Part shown: piece after piece, positions 1 to 12,768 of the stretch
How the letters are laid out: every line of letters begins with the position of its first letter
How positions within the stretch are numbered: position 1 is the stretch's first letter
Origin: Sphagnum compactum
Taxonomy: Eukaryota; Bryophyta; Sphagnopsida; Sphagnales
Direction of reading: 5' to 3'
NCBI GenBank assembly: GCA_965153455.1
Contig: OZ234493.1
Location: 13,754,213 to 13,818,212, forward strand
Length of the DNA: 64,000 nt
The notes under the pieces: model-generated
Seen by the model: only the letters and a program-made list of their open reading frames with translations
Told to the model about the DNA's origin: nothing
Database searches by the model: none
Position numbers and translations under genes: made by a program

Positions 1-891
1 ATTGACTTGTTTTGCACATCTCTCTTTCTTGGGTTTTTTGAAGTTACATGTTGAAATTTGATATTAGTTTATGAGCTTCCTTGCTGAATACGAATAATTT
101 TGCTTGTTTTTTTGTTGCATCATTTAAATCAACCAATATGGAATGAAATGATATCAAAACAAACTCTTACATTTGGGATTCATTTTGCTATAACAAGTAA
201 AATTAGTGGAAGGAAAATTTGTCAATTGGCATTGACTATGTTCATATATAAAATTTGTAAGGATTGCAACTTTCAATGTAGATTGTGAGTAACTCCAAAG
301 TGGTTTAAATCCAACAACATAATTATTAAAGAATTCTCTTGGACATAATTCTTGTGATTGTGTCCGAATTTTTTAAGAATTGAAACCCTTGCTGGCCATA
401 ATTTGTGGAAAAAGTAGTGAAATGAAAATGAATTAGATTAATTAGGTGGTTTAATTAAAGAACCCAAAATTTGAAGATTTCAATTTTTAACATCACTCCT
501 TGAATTTATTGGCTAATATTCCATCATACCATTATGTTATGATATTCAATTATAGAATTATATTTTGAAACTTACTTTGCATGTAAATGATCTTCTTTTG
601 TGATTCAGTTGACTTTTTGAAAGAAAATTAACAACCCTAAAAAAATTGCAAATATGGGAATGGAATCAAAATTTAAATTTAAATGATGTTGCAAAATGAA
701 TATAGTATTGTTTAATTCATAGATTATTGTCTTGTTCCACTTTACATTTTCAATGAACTATATGTATTTTGTCAAATATTGTGATCGTACACTTCAGGAG
801 TTTTGCATTTCTTTGATTTTATGTAGAATCAAATTATTTTCAAGACTTATTTGATGAATCTTGTTGACATTTATTTTTTTGTCTTTTGCAG
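1..891. other. AT-rich flank or upstream intron of HNL-1
   Basis: No coding region is supported here. The stretch ends in a pyrimidine-rich tract and an AG at 890-891 that serves as splice acceptor for the first visible HNL-1 exon, so at least its right part is probably intron. The missing first exon of HNL-1 could lie in it unrecognised or to the left of the window. Confidence 0.5.
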
Positions 892-3800
892 AAATATCCG
901 GTGCATGATTTAAGTCCTAATTGCACTTCAAAGAACCTGAATTTGACCATCATTTTTTTCCATGGGATTGTTAAAGGGATTGATGATGATTGGAAGCAAA
1001 CATGGACAACACACCCCATCAATGGTAAAGAAGAATGCATATGTTGGCCACAAATTTGGATCCCAAAGGACTTGAATGACAATGTCAAAATTTTGTTGCT
1101 ATCATATGATTCTAATGTTGTGGCAAGTGTCCATAATGATGTGACTGAAATTGGTCGAAACCTCATTCAAAGCTTGGTTACAAATTCAAGGTGTGACAAT
1201 TTCCTTATGTATTGGCACTTTATTTTTCATTGTGTGTTTCAATTAAAGATAATTGACTGAGTTTTGACATCTTTCAATAAATTGTTCATGTGGAACATTA
1301 TTGTGGTACATTATCTTGAACAATTTGGAACTTTCAAATCCATTGAAGAGAACATGAAATGGGGCTTTGGTGTTAATTCTCATGTTGAGATGAATTCTTA
1401 ACAAAGTTTATGTTCACATTATCAAGTTGTGGGAATCCAATTTGGTTGTAGTGACAATTTGTTACGAAAGTTTTTGAAGTTTCATCTTTGGCACTCGAAC
1501 TAAATTTAATTACCTATATAATTTATTGAATTTGAATCCAATTTGTACCTATATTTAATCTCATATATATATATATATATATCTTACTTCCAATTTCCTA
1601 CATTCTATTATTTGAGTTAAATTGTCAATGTAACACATAAAAACTTATCTATACATTAACACTTGGAAGTGAATGCCTACATGCTTTTGCATAATAACTT
1701 ATTTACCCACATGTGATTCAAACATTTTATATGTAAATTTTTGAAAGAAAATGTAAAATGAAAAATAACTTGCAAACAAATATGTTATGGACTTATGGCT
1801 TAGGTTGTTGTGGTAATTGACAATTTGCACCAAATACAATATATGATTTTGTGACTATTTATACATGTACAGTACCATTAAAAATGTTTTGATGCATTTT
1901 TGGTGCATTTTGAAATATTTTGTAGGTATGAAACGCTTTGGGACAAACCAATAGCAATGGTCGCTTATAGTTTCGGAGGTCTTGTCCTCAAGAGCTTGGT
2001 GGTTGAAATGCACAAACGTGTGCATCAAAAGCAAACGAATAGTTTAGATGTTATAGTACAAAATTGTTGTGAGAAATTTTTGAAAAATCTTAAAGGTGTG
2101 GTGTTTTATAGTGTACCACATGCCGGTGGTACCCAAGATCTATCAAATTATTTCAAGTGGCAAGGTGAACAAATCGACAAGGATACAACCTCGTCAAGTC
2201 TTTTGGAAAATATGGAATCTTTCAACCTAAAAATGGAACACCTTTCAATAGACTTTCACAAATCTATTTGCAAAGACATCAACATCTATGCATTTGCTGA
2301 AGGATTACCTATTGACAATAAATGGGTAAGATTTTGATCTAAATATATTGACTCTCCAACTAGGTTCCATAGTTGAACATTTTTATGTTATATAAACTTG
2401 TGTTGCTTTAAGTTTTGAAACTACTAGCATTAGTTGTGAAATTGGTTTTAAGTTTTCCCTTCTTTGTCCACGAATCCATTGTAACATGTATTCATAGTAC
2501 AAATTGCAAATTCATTGTGAATATAATGTCAATTGAAAGAAACACCTTTGTAGTTTTATTTTAAATTCATTTGTAATAGGATTAAATGAGGTTATGTTAC
2601 AAATTTATTTGATTTCTATAGTTTGAACACAAAATTTAAGTTATTGTTCCAATCATCATTTGGTTGCTACATTACATTTGACATTGTATATTAGGATAAA
2701 TCCAATCACACCAAGGAGTTCCAACTAAAAGAACATTTGTACATGTATAGGGAATTTTAGTGCCAACAACTTCAGCTATTCGATTGTCAAACAATAACTA
2801 TTACAAAGTCCCAGATGCTAATCACTTAACAATTTGCAAGCCACCATCAAAGGACCATCCAAGCTATTCCAAATTATTAGAATGTTTGAAAATTTTTATG
2901 AAGGTAAATAACATTGGTTTTATTTTTTGGAATTATGTATGTTCATCTAATTTGACTACAAACAATACATCATTTCACTTAAATTGCATGCCATATTTTT
3001 TTAGGGTATTATCCATTATTTGATTTTTAATTTTTTGGGTGAACTTTGACAGGAAAAAAATACACCACCTATGCCACCTTTGCCATGCTATGAGGTGGCG
3101 TTGGAAGGTAAAGCAAAGGCCATAAATAGTTTGTTACAAAAGGAATCTATTGTTGCATTGATTGGAATGGGTGGGATTGGGAAGACCACTTTGAGTAAAA
3201 AAGTGTATCATTTGTTCCACAACCAATATGAAAAATCTAGCTTCTTAGAAGATGTGAAATCAAAAGACATCAATGATGTCCAAAAAAAACTTCTACAAGA
3301 TTTATGTGATATAAATTCACACAAGTATGAAAATGTTGATAAATACCTCGATAGAATCAAGGAATGCATGATATCAAAGAAAGTTTTGGTGGTTGTGGAT
3401 GATGTTGGTACGATGAATAACCTTGGAACCTTGCAACTTCCTATTGACAAGCATGCCACTCATGTAGATTGCAAGAGCAAAATACTTATAAATTGTCGAA
3501 ATTGGCAAATATTGAAAAATCATGTAAGGGAATCCGCAAAAGTAGACATGGCATTCTTGGAAGAAGAACAAGCAAGGGAACTTTTCATGTTCCATGCATT
3601 CAAACATGCAAATTGTGTGATAAATGATTTCAAAAACATTTCTATGGAGATTATAGAAGCTTGTGGGGGCCTCCCTTTAAGCCTTGAAATATTGGGTTGT
3701 TATTTGTATGATATTCGTGATTTGGAAATATGGAAAGATGCATTGTGCGAATTGAAAGGTGGACGAAATATAACAGGGGGCTCTGACAATGAAATGCTTT

Positions 3801-5686
3801 GGAAAACTTTGCGAATTTCTTATGACCACTTGGATAAAAAACATCAAGAAATGTTTTTGGATATTGCTTGTTTTTTCATTGGTTTCAAGAAAAGTACGTT
3901 TTGTCGAGTGTATTGGAATGGAGATGATTCACCGAGCCCTATGTATATATTAAAAAACTTGGAAGATAGATCTTTAATCAAATGGGTAGAAGATGGCGGC
4001 TTGTACATGCATGAACAATTGCGAGACATGGGTCGAAATATTGCAACGGAAGTTACAATGAATCGATTTATATGGAAACCAAATATATCTTTGCAAAATA
4101 ATCAGGTTTGAGCAACATGCTAATGCAATCCTATGGTATTTTTTTTGTCAAAATTCCAAATGAACTATAAATCTTAGTTTTATTTAAGGAGATGTAATTT
4201 TTTTCATTAAAAACATAGCATTAGAATGAAATTTTATTTTTATTGATGTTGACAATTGTTTGTAATTGGTTTGATGTGATAGGTGGTGAAAAATCTAGAA
4301 GGCATTTCTTTTGAAAAATGTGAAGTTTTGCCTTCATTTTTTCAAAATGGCTCAAAGGAATTTCACAACCTTAGGTTACTTGACCTCACAAAAGCTTCAC
4401 CAAATACGGTGGAAATTTTCATCCAAGGTCAAGATTTGAATAACCTTCGATGGTTGTGTCTCCAAGAATGCATGATCCAAAAGTTGCCAAGTAATTTGTT
4501 TAATTGTTGTCACTTACTAGTACTCCATTTAACGGAATGTAAGTTTTTGGTTTTTGATATTTCCAACCATGACTTTAATATGTCAATATGTGATAAAATG
4601 AAAGAATTATCTACATCTATTGGCAAATTGAATGCACTCTTAGAGCTTAGTTTGTCGGGGTGTTCAAGCTTACAAGAATTACCGACATCTATTGGCCAAT
4701 TGAATGCATTCCAAAACCTTAATTTGTCATTGTGTTCCAGCTTGCAAGAATTACCTACATCTATTGGCCAATTGAATGCACTCCAAAACCTTCATTTGTC
4801 ATGGTGTTTTAGCTTGCAAGAAATACCTTCATTTATTGGCCAATTAAGTGCACTCCAAAACCTTCATTTGTTAAGGTGTTCGAAGTTGCAAAAATTACCT
4901 ACATCTATTGGCCAATTGAATGCACTCCAATACCTTAATTTGTCATGGTGTTCCAGCTTGCTAGAATTACCTACATCTATTGGCCAATTGAGTGCACTCC
5001 AAAACCTTGATTTGAATAATTGTTTAAGCTTGCAAAAATTACCTACATCTATTGGCCAATTGAATGCACTCCAATACCTTAACTTGTCATGGTGTTCCAG
5101 CTTGCAAGAATTACCTACATCTATTGGCCAATTGAATGCACTCCAATACCTTAATTTGTCATTGTGTTCCAGCTTGCTAGAATTACCTACATCTATTGGC
5201 CAATTGAGTGCACTCCAAAAGTTTGATTTGTCAGAATGTTTGAGCTTCCAAGAATTACCTACATCTATTGGCCAATTGAGTGCACTCCAAAAGTTTGATT
5301 TGTCAGAATGTTCGAGCTTGCAAGAATTACCTACATCTATTGGCCAATTGAATGCACTCCAAACCTTTGAATTGAATGAATGTTCAAGGTTGCAAGAATT
5401 ACCTACATCTATTGGCCAATTGAATGCACTCCAATACCTTAATTTGTCATGGTGTTCCAGCTTGCAAGAATTACCTACATCTATTGGCCAATTGAGTGCA
5501 CTCCAAAAGTTTGATTTGTTAGGGTGTTCGAGCTTGCAAGAATTACCTACATCTATTGGCCAATTGAGTGCACTCCAAAAGTTTGATTTGTCAGAATGTT
5601 TGAACTTGCAAGAATTACCTACATCTATTGGCCAATTGAGTGCACTCCAAAAGTTTGATTTGTCAGAATGTTCGAGCTTCCAATAA
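892..5686 (+). CDS. HNL-1: alpha/beta-hydrolase-NB-ARC-LRR immune receptor, 5' partial
   Basis: Presumed intracellular immune receptor of the hydrolase-NBS-LRR class. Exons read as 892-1190, 1926-2325, 2751-2903, 3053-4105 and 4283-5686; all junctions are GT-AG and phases agree, giving about 1,100 codons without the start. The first three exons form the hydrolase: strand-turn motif IIFFHG, nucleophile elbow YSFGG and the histidine motif NHLTICKPP. Exon 4 is the NB-ARC: P-loop GMGGIGKTT, kinase-2 VLVVVDDV, RNBS-B-like ILINCRNW, GGLPLSLE, and a terminal MHE in place of the usual MHD. Exon 5 starts the LRR array of 24-residue units and reaches TAA at 5684-5686, beyond which repeats continue. The layout and intron phases match HNL-2 at 58.5-63.8 kb. 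In HNL-2 an N-terminal membrane segment precedes the hydrolase; the matching part of HNL-1 is not found. Whether the TAA is the natural end or a truncating mutation cannot be told. Confidence 0.9.
1563..1582. repeat. (TA)n microsatellite
   Basis: A run of about ten TA units lies in the first visible intron of HNL-1. No function is implied. Confidence 0.9.
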
Positions 5687-7370
5687 TTACCTACATCTAT
5701 TGGCCAATTGAGTGCACTCCAAAAGTTTGATTTGTCAGGGTGTTCGAGCTTGCAAGAATTACCTACATCTATTGGCCAATTGAATGCACTCCAAACCTTT
5801 GAATTGAATGAATGTTCGAGCTTGCAAGAATTACTTACATCTATTGGCCAATTGAGTGCACTCCAAAAGTTTGATTTGTCAGAATGTTCGAGCTTGCAAG
5901 AATTACCTACATCTATTGGCCAATTAAGTGCACTCAAAACCCTTGATTTGAACAATTGTTTAAGCTTGCAAGAATTACCTACATCTATTGGCCAATTGAG
6001 TGCACTCCAAAAGTTTGATTTGTCAGAATGTTTGAGCTTGCAAGAATTACCTACATCTATTGGCCAATTGAGTGCACTCCAAAAGTTTGATTTGTCAGAA
6101 TGTTTGAGCTTGCAAGAATTACCTACATCTATTGGCCAATTGAGTGCACTCCAAAAGTTTGATTTGTCAGAATGTTTGAGCTTGCAAGAATTACTACGTC
6201 TATTGGCCAATTAAGTGCACTCAAAACCTTTGATTTGAACAATTGTTTAAGCTTGCAAGAATTACCTACATCTATTGGCCAACTGAATGCACTCCAAAAC
6301 CTTAATTTGTCATGGTGTTCCAGCTTGCAAGAATTACCTACATCTATTGGCCAATTGAGTGCACTCCAAAAGTTTGATTTGTCAGAATGTTTGAGCTTGC
6401 AAGAATTATCTACATCTATTGGCCAATTGAGTGCACTCCAATACCTTCATTTGAACGATTGTTCGAGCTTATAAGAAATATCTACATCTATTGGCCAATT
6501 GAATGCACTCCAATACCTTAATTTGTCAAGGTGTTCGAGCTTGCAATAATTACCTACATCTATTGGCCAATTGAGTGCACTCCAAAAGTTTGATTTGTCA
6601 GAATGTTTGAGCTTGTAAGAATTACCTACATCTATTGGCCAATTAAGTGCACTCAAAACCCTTGATTTGAACAATTGTTTAAGCTTGCAAGAATTACCTA
6701 CATCTATTGGCCAATTGAGTGCACTCCAAAAGTTTGATTTGTCAGGGTGTTTGAGCTTGCAAGAATTACCTACATCTATTGGCCAATTGAGTGCACTCCA
6801 AAAGTTTGATTTGTCGGAATGTTTGAGCTTGCAAGAATTACCTACATCTATTGGCCAATTGAGTGCACTCCAATACCTTCATTTGAACGATTGTTCGAGC
6901 TTATAAGAAATATCTGCATCTATTGGCCAATTGAATGCACTCCAATACCTTAATTTGTCAAGGTGTTCAAGCTTGTAAAAATTACCTACATCTATTAGCC
7001 AATTGAGTGCAATCCAAAATCTTAATTTGTCAAGGTGTTCAAGTTTGCAAGAATTACCTACATCTATTCGCCAATTGAGTGCACTTCAAAACTTTGATTT
7101 GTCAAGGTGTTCGAGCTTGCAAGAATGACCTACATTTATTGAACAATTGAATGCACTCTAAAATCTTGATTTGAACGATTATTCAAGCTTACAAGAAATG
7201 CCTACATGTATTGGCCAATTGAATGCACTCAAAAACCTTAATTTGTCGAGGGGTTTAAGCTTGCAAAAATTACCTATGTGTATTGGTCGATTCAATGCAT
7301 TTCAAGCTTTCATTTTGTTGAGGTGTTTGGCTTGCAAAAATTACCTACATCTATTGAGGAATTGAATGCA
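4610..7370 (+). repeat. 72-bp tandem array coding for LRRs
   Basis: About 38 head-to-tail units of 72 bp, each coding 24 residues around the core LPTSIGQLxALQ. The unit length is a multiple of three, so the coding phase is kept from unit to unit. Neighbouring units are nearly identical at DNA level, far more than function requires, which indicates recent homogenisation or expansion. The first 15 or so units are open in HNL-1; the rest carry stops and one frameshift. A 432-bp block (six units) including a stop codon is present twice, with the stops at 6472 and 6904. Confidence 0.95.
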
Positions 7371-7375
7371 TTTCA
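5687..7375 (+). pseudogene. Decayed continuation of the HNL-1 LRR array
   Basis: Downstream of the TAA at 5684 the same frame stays open to about 6193, where one base is missing from the usual TTACCTAC, shifting the frame. Further stops follow at 6472, about 6546, 6616, 6904 and 6975, then a TGA near 7127 and another TAA near 7158. Units after about 7000 diverge more, and the array ends near 7370. If the first stop were read through, only about seven more units would be gained before the frameshift. This part is either untranslated 3' sequence or the remains of a formerly longer receptor. Confidence 0.85.
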
Positions 7376-7379
7376 AAAG

Positions 7380-8850
7380 CTTAAGTTGTTTATTAAATGT
7401 AGATTATAATGTGTAGGATTTTAAGCAAAACTAGAATTATATATTGCGTCAATAAGATTTCATTCATTTTGAATTTTTGTACAGATCACATAAAAATGAT
7501 TTGGGTTTGAAAACAAAAATATGTTATAAAAACATGAATATCTAATTGATTCATTATTGCATTTTTATATTGTAAATGCAAATCAATAAATTTATAAAGA
7601 TTTAAAACCCTTGCATGACAACATTTTTTATTAATTTTGAAAATCTAATTTATTTTTGTCAAATGATTAAAAATATATTTAGCCCAAGTACATATGTAAT
7701 GGAAGAACATTTTACAACCTCAAAAATTCATAATCATCAACATTATCATAACATAATGTAATAATGGACAAAATTTTAATTCATATGATTGATTTCCATG
7801 ATTCAAGAAATTTGGAAAGCTTTGATGGGGAAGATTGTTTTTAATGGTTGCCTTTATATTGGTAAAATTTCATAGACAAATTTTCATTAAATTTGGTACT
7901 TGACAATTAATTTATTATAATAATGATGAATCTTAAAGGCCTTACAAATCAAAATATTTTTTTTGAACAATTAAATCATTAATATGTGCACCAATTCCAC
8001 AACATAATGACAAGTTAGGATATAAACCATCACCTATTGCAACTTTTCAAGGTTCGTTCACATTGAAAGTTCCAAAAAGAATGTTTAACTTTTCAAGGAT
8101 TTCAAAGCCTAACTCTGAGTTTTTATTTTATCAAAATGATAACAATTGCAATGTATTTTTGTATGTTAATAAATAAAATGATGTCTTATTATAGTAATAA
8201 TTTTTTAAATTTATTTTGGACATTATGTAAGTGTCTTTCTAAAATCTTTAAACTAAATATATTAATTGTTTTAAACTTCATTTTTTGAGTAATCAAAAGG
8301 AATGTAAAAAATCATGCAAATTGATTTCAAATTTTTTGTACAAAAAAAACATGTTTTGTTTAAAGCAAGTATGTGTTCATTGGGTGAACTTCATGAAAAA
8401 AATATCATATCAAAATTTCAAAGGCTTGGAATTTTGTACCAAATGGTTGCAAAGGAGAATACTCATTAGTTTATACTAATTTGCTAGTTGTTTATGTCCA
8501 TTAAGCAAAATTTTTAGTTTGAAATATAGGTCATATGTGTACTTGTAAACCAAACTGTTGATACACAATTATGTATGCGTGTGAAAAATCACTAGCACCA
8601 CATGAATTATGTTATCTTGGGTTATTCAATTTTGCTTACTTAATTTTGTTCCATGTAAATGTTAGTTTTAACAATAGCCTTAAAAAATGTTGGATTTTTA
8701 TTCATTTTTTTGGAACTCAAATTGTGAATGAACCCTTCATAAAAACATGTAACCTAAATATCCACCATCATGCATCAAATGTGGACAAGTGTTCAAAATA
8801 ATCAAATTGTGATAGTATTTTGTCTACATTGTATACGTAGCTTGCATTCG
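7380..8850. other. AT-rich spacer, no gene seen
   Basis: Both strands hold only short open frames with low-complexity, unfamiliar products. No domain, RNA gene or terminal repeat was recognised. Confidence 0.6.
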
Positions 8851-8852
8851 CC

Positions 8853-9080
8853 TTGTCCAATTGTTTGAACTTGTAATAACTACCTACATCTATTGACCAA
8901 TTTAATGCATTCCAAGAGTTTCATTTATGGGGGTGTTTAAGCTTGCAAGAATATATGTATGTCTATTGACCATTCTAATGCATTCCAAAAGTTCATTTAA
9001 TATGGGGGTGTTCAAATGTGCAAGAATTAGTCGTACATCTATTGGTTGCTTGAATGTAACCCAAAAGCTTCATTTGTTGG
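8853..9080 (+). pseudogene. Fossil fragment of the LRR array
   Basis: Three degenerate 72-bp-like units are recognisable by their shared core (CTACATCTATTG followed by a CAAT-TTGAATGCA-like stretch and TTCATTT). They lie about 1.5 kb beyond the end of the main array, separated by unrelated AT-rich DNA, and have stops and indels in every frame. The simplest reading is that the array was once longer and was split by an insertion, or that a piece was copied away. Confidence 0.75.
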
Positions 9081-9084
9081 TACA

Positions 9085-11340
9085 TGCATTCAAAGTGTAC
9101 CAAAAATAACACATTAGAACTTCCCAAAAAATTCTACACACAAAGGCCTATTGGGGATGTCATGTCAGAAAATATTAATCATGTGATCCAAACAATGCAA
9201 TTGGCATATGGCCATTTGGTAAATATTAATTTTACAAAACTTTTATACTATAGTATTTTTACAACAAAAAATATATATCTCAAAATGTACACTCTAAATT
9301 TGATAAAGATAAACATATAGTAACTTATATATTTTATTATTGCAACAATGATAATGTACTTCCTACACATAGTTTTTTCATGATTCAAAAGAAAACCACT
9401 ATTCATGGACAAGTCACCTCCACAAGCCAAACAATGTAGGTGGTTAATGCAAATGGATTTGACTTTTAGTCACAAATTTGTTTTGGACTCATTCCATTCA
9501 CATGACCTAAACTTTGAAAGAAACCACCACCCTTCTTCCTTATAAATACATTTTTTGATTGGTGGTGAAGGTTGCATCAAAACAGTTAAAATCCTTGCAA
9601 CTCCCAAGTGAAATTCCTAAATTCCCTAATTATGAATCCCATGATTTTGTGGGGTCATAAAATTTCCATATGAATTTTGATCCAAAAATTTCACATTACA
9701 AAGTTGTATTTTCAACAAGATCTCTCAAATGCCATGTTGCACACCTCAATCAAAGGTCATTTGATCCATGTTCCTAGATTTTAATGGTCAAGAATCAAAA
9801 TTTGAATTTGATTCATGACCTTTCTTTTGGCCATAGCTTTCAACTCAAAATTCCAAATGTTGCAAAGTGCGAATCGACTTTTGATATTTACACTTCAAGA
9901 CCTTTATAATAATGTATTGGGGACTAAATTTACTATTTACATTTTTGTCCCAAAAATTCAAAACACTTCGAAACTCCAACTTTCAAAATGATTTTTATTT
10001 AAAAATCTTTGGGGCTCACTTGCATCCCACACTTGTGCAAGTGTGAATGAATCCTAGGATGTTTTCCTAGCTTGTACCATTTTTCATGCCATAGCCTTGG
10101 TTTTGAACCCATTTAATATATTCTTATGAAATTATCACATTGTCCTAGTCCCATTTTAAATATTTTCTAAGTGCAAGGAGCTTAGGAACATCCCCCCAAG
10201 CTTTCTTTATTTTTCCTCTTTTTTGAGGATTACCATCAACTTAAAGGTTTATACCCAATACCTTAAAATGAACTTAAGGGGGTGACAAGTTGCAATGTTT
10301 TCAATTTATTTTTTCTTTCGCATGACATAAAGGGGGGAAAGTTGGGAGAAGGGGGAAGTTTTCATAGGCATGAAATTTTCTTTGGTTTGACATAGGGGAT
10401 CAAATAACTAGATTTTGATTTTTTTTGAAACCCAACTATATTATTACATTATTGTTTAAATGATAAACTTGGTTATCAATTTCCCTAGTTATTTTGTTGA
10501 TAACACGTGTATGTTATGCATAAGGGTTGGCTTTGAAATGCCCAACTTAATGACCGCTTGGCATATTATCAAGGTAGATTTTTGTATGCAAAACTTAACC
10601 CCCAAAATAAAAATCTTCATTCTTGATGTAGTTTTTATAATTGGCAATAACGTTGATCAAAATTTGAAAGAACAACCAAAAGTGAAATTAAGATTGGAAA
10701 GATGTAACCAAACAAAAAGTGACAATTGAAAAAACTTGGGACAAAACATGGAAGGGTACAAATCAATTTTTGGTTTTAATTTGAGTAATGAATGGGTTAG
10801 ACATAACAACATAAGGTGTACAAATTGAAATGACTCATGGAATTGGCATTTGATGACACATCTTTGATCATCTTGGAATTTTATTAATAGTGAGATGATT
10901 ATTTCACATATAGGTTTTGGAATGCACCTTGTATTATATGCCTGCAATATTTGATTCATTTAAAGTTTCAATTTAGTCATATTGGTATATCTAAACAACC
11001 TCTATCCATTTCAATTTATGTTACATCTAATGGTACATTTGTTGATTGGGTTGAAGGGACTCAATCGATTATTCATAAGGACACATTATTAACATTTTTA
11101 CCATTGGCTCCTCTTTGGAGGCAACCATTTTTGTGTTGAGGAATAATCTTTGAAATCCCAATAACTTTGCACATGGCACCAAGGACCTTAACCTTTTCAT
11201 AACTATTTCTTTTGCTTAGGGTTTTTTAAATGGCAGAAAAAATATATAATATGATGCATTACATGCACCACACATACGTATCTAACTTGTTTGACTTGAA
11301 ATGTCAAATTTAAACCCAGAGACCCTAATTCAATCTTGGG
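9085..11340. other. Spacer, no gene seen
   Basis: No coding domain recognised. Composition is AT-rich with poly-A and poly-T runs; open frames are under 100 codons and unfamiliar. The sequence just left of 11345 abuts the transposon terminus. Confidence 0.55.
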
Positions 11341-11344
11341 AGGA

Positions 11345-11480
11345 CACTAGTAGAAAATGGCCCTTTTGATTGGTGTTTGCAACTATGTTTTAGTCGCAAG
11401 CGACAAATACGATTAACAAACTTTTAGTCGCGTTGGACAAGTCGCATACGTCAATAGTCGCATGCAACATTGGATTATGG
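11345..11480. mobile_element. CACTA transposon terminus with subterminal repeats
   Basis: The stretch begins CACTAGTAGAAAATGGCC, a form typical of plant CACTA (EnSpm) terminal inverted repeats. It is followed by several short repeats built on TAGTCGC/GTCGCA, as expected for subterminal transposase-binding sites. In the orientation of the transposase remnants to the right this is the 3' end of the element. The three bases before it are GGA. I did not find the matching inverted end on the right side. Confidence 0.7.
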
Positions 11481-12182
11481 ATGTAAAGAAAAGGTCAACC
11501 AAATACGATGGTTTTGAATCCAATTCTATATTCAAATTTAAGCTCAAAATGTTTAATGGAAATAAACTCATCAACAAACAACCTTATCTAGGTACCCAAA
11601 CTCCAACTCCAAATTGTTCAAAGTTTAACTTGTTAAACATTTGATCAAACATGTGAAGGATATATAAGGATTGGAAAAAAATGTGTCAACTCCTAACCTA
11701 AATGTCCATATATCCTTTCTAAGATATAACTAGGAAATTCCATGTTGTAGAATATCCTTCATTGTCATTCAATCCTTGGATTTTGTAAATTGTGTAGAAT
11801 TGTAACTATTAAAAACTTCATCAAACATGTAAATGCTACCTAATTAAGATTGGAAAAAATGTGTCAACTCCTAACCTCAATGTCCAAGTTGCCTTGCCAA
11901 TATATAACCAGGAAATTCCATGATGCACAACATTTCCATTGTCATCAATCCTTGGATACCATAGTGTTGTCCATCACAATAAACCTCCAAAGCACATAAT
12001 TCCTCTTATGAAAACTCAACCTTGGTACGGCCATGGGGATCAATATAAAAGGTTACACACCCACCCATCCATTCAAAAAATGTTTAGGGTTTAGTAGAAT
12101 TATATGATATGAAAACTAGTAATTGCAAAGTAAGTGCCTCAACATTTTAAAATACTCATTTGTTCCACCTGGACCTGTGTCT

Positions 12183-12768
12183 CAACTAGTGGCACTCTTC
12201 AAGTGTGATTGGGTTACACCTGGGTCTGATAGGTTTAGGATAGATATGATACGGAAAACTCTACTGAGCTTCATCAAAGCTAACCAAACATGGGGTTGCA
12301 TTAATCCCCTCAACCCTAATGGCATTAATTGTTGCATCAACATGTGCTAGTCATGGCTTTTCATTGACCTTAGTTTTTTTTCCATAATATGTCTTCCTAT
12401 TGAACCATAGTATTTTGATGGCACTTTCAAGCTCTTTAATCTGGATAGGAATATTTTCAACTCTTCTGGCAGTAGGACATATGAAGCAATGGGTTTGAAA
12501 ATCTTCTGCGATCTACGTGGATCTCGCTTTAGCCACAAGTGCTCTCGAATGCCGCAAACTCCATGTCACGTCGCACCTTGATGGTGTCTTTTGCTCCAAT
12601 TATGAACTTGATCAAGCTTTCACAAATGTTTTTTTCAATGTGCATCACATTTAGTGTGTGCCGGATCATTAATTGATGCAAATGGGACACCAATATGGTT
12701 AGATGGAGAAAACATGGTTTAGTTGCAAGGCATACATGACTTACAATAAAAAAAAGGAAACACAACAA
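12183..12768 (-). pseudogene. TNP2 transposase, C-terminal block
   Basis: The block carries the family hallmark RHTLNVMHIEKNICESL (usual form RHNLDVMHIEKNV), then a segment with LKVPSKY and LRSMKSHD (usual form GLKSHD). Frame interruptions occur after STCG near 12529 and at an in-frame TAG at about 12350 directly after KSHD. Reading past the TAG gives further family sequence (HMLMQQLMPLGLRGLM) to a TGA near 12183. Non-functional as it stands. Confidence 0.85.

Noticed and set aside
2751-2770. Acceptor at 2759-2760 for the third visible exon of HNL-1
   Set aside because: It gives the wrong phase and a stop. The acceptor at 2749-2750 keeps phase and gives a start (GILVP) that matches the same exon of HNL-2 (GMIVE).
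4864-6210. A 448-codon open frame on the minus strand across the LRR array
   Set aside because: It exists only because the repeat unit is a multiple of three and happens to lack stops in this antisense frame. The same monotonous peptide repeats and no family is matched. The plus-strand LRR reading explains the sequence.
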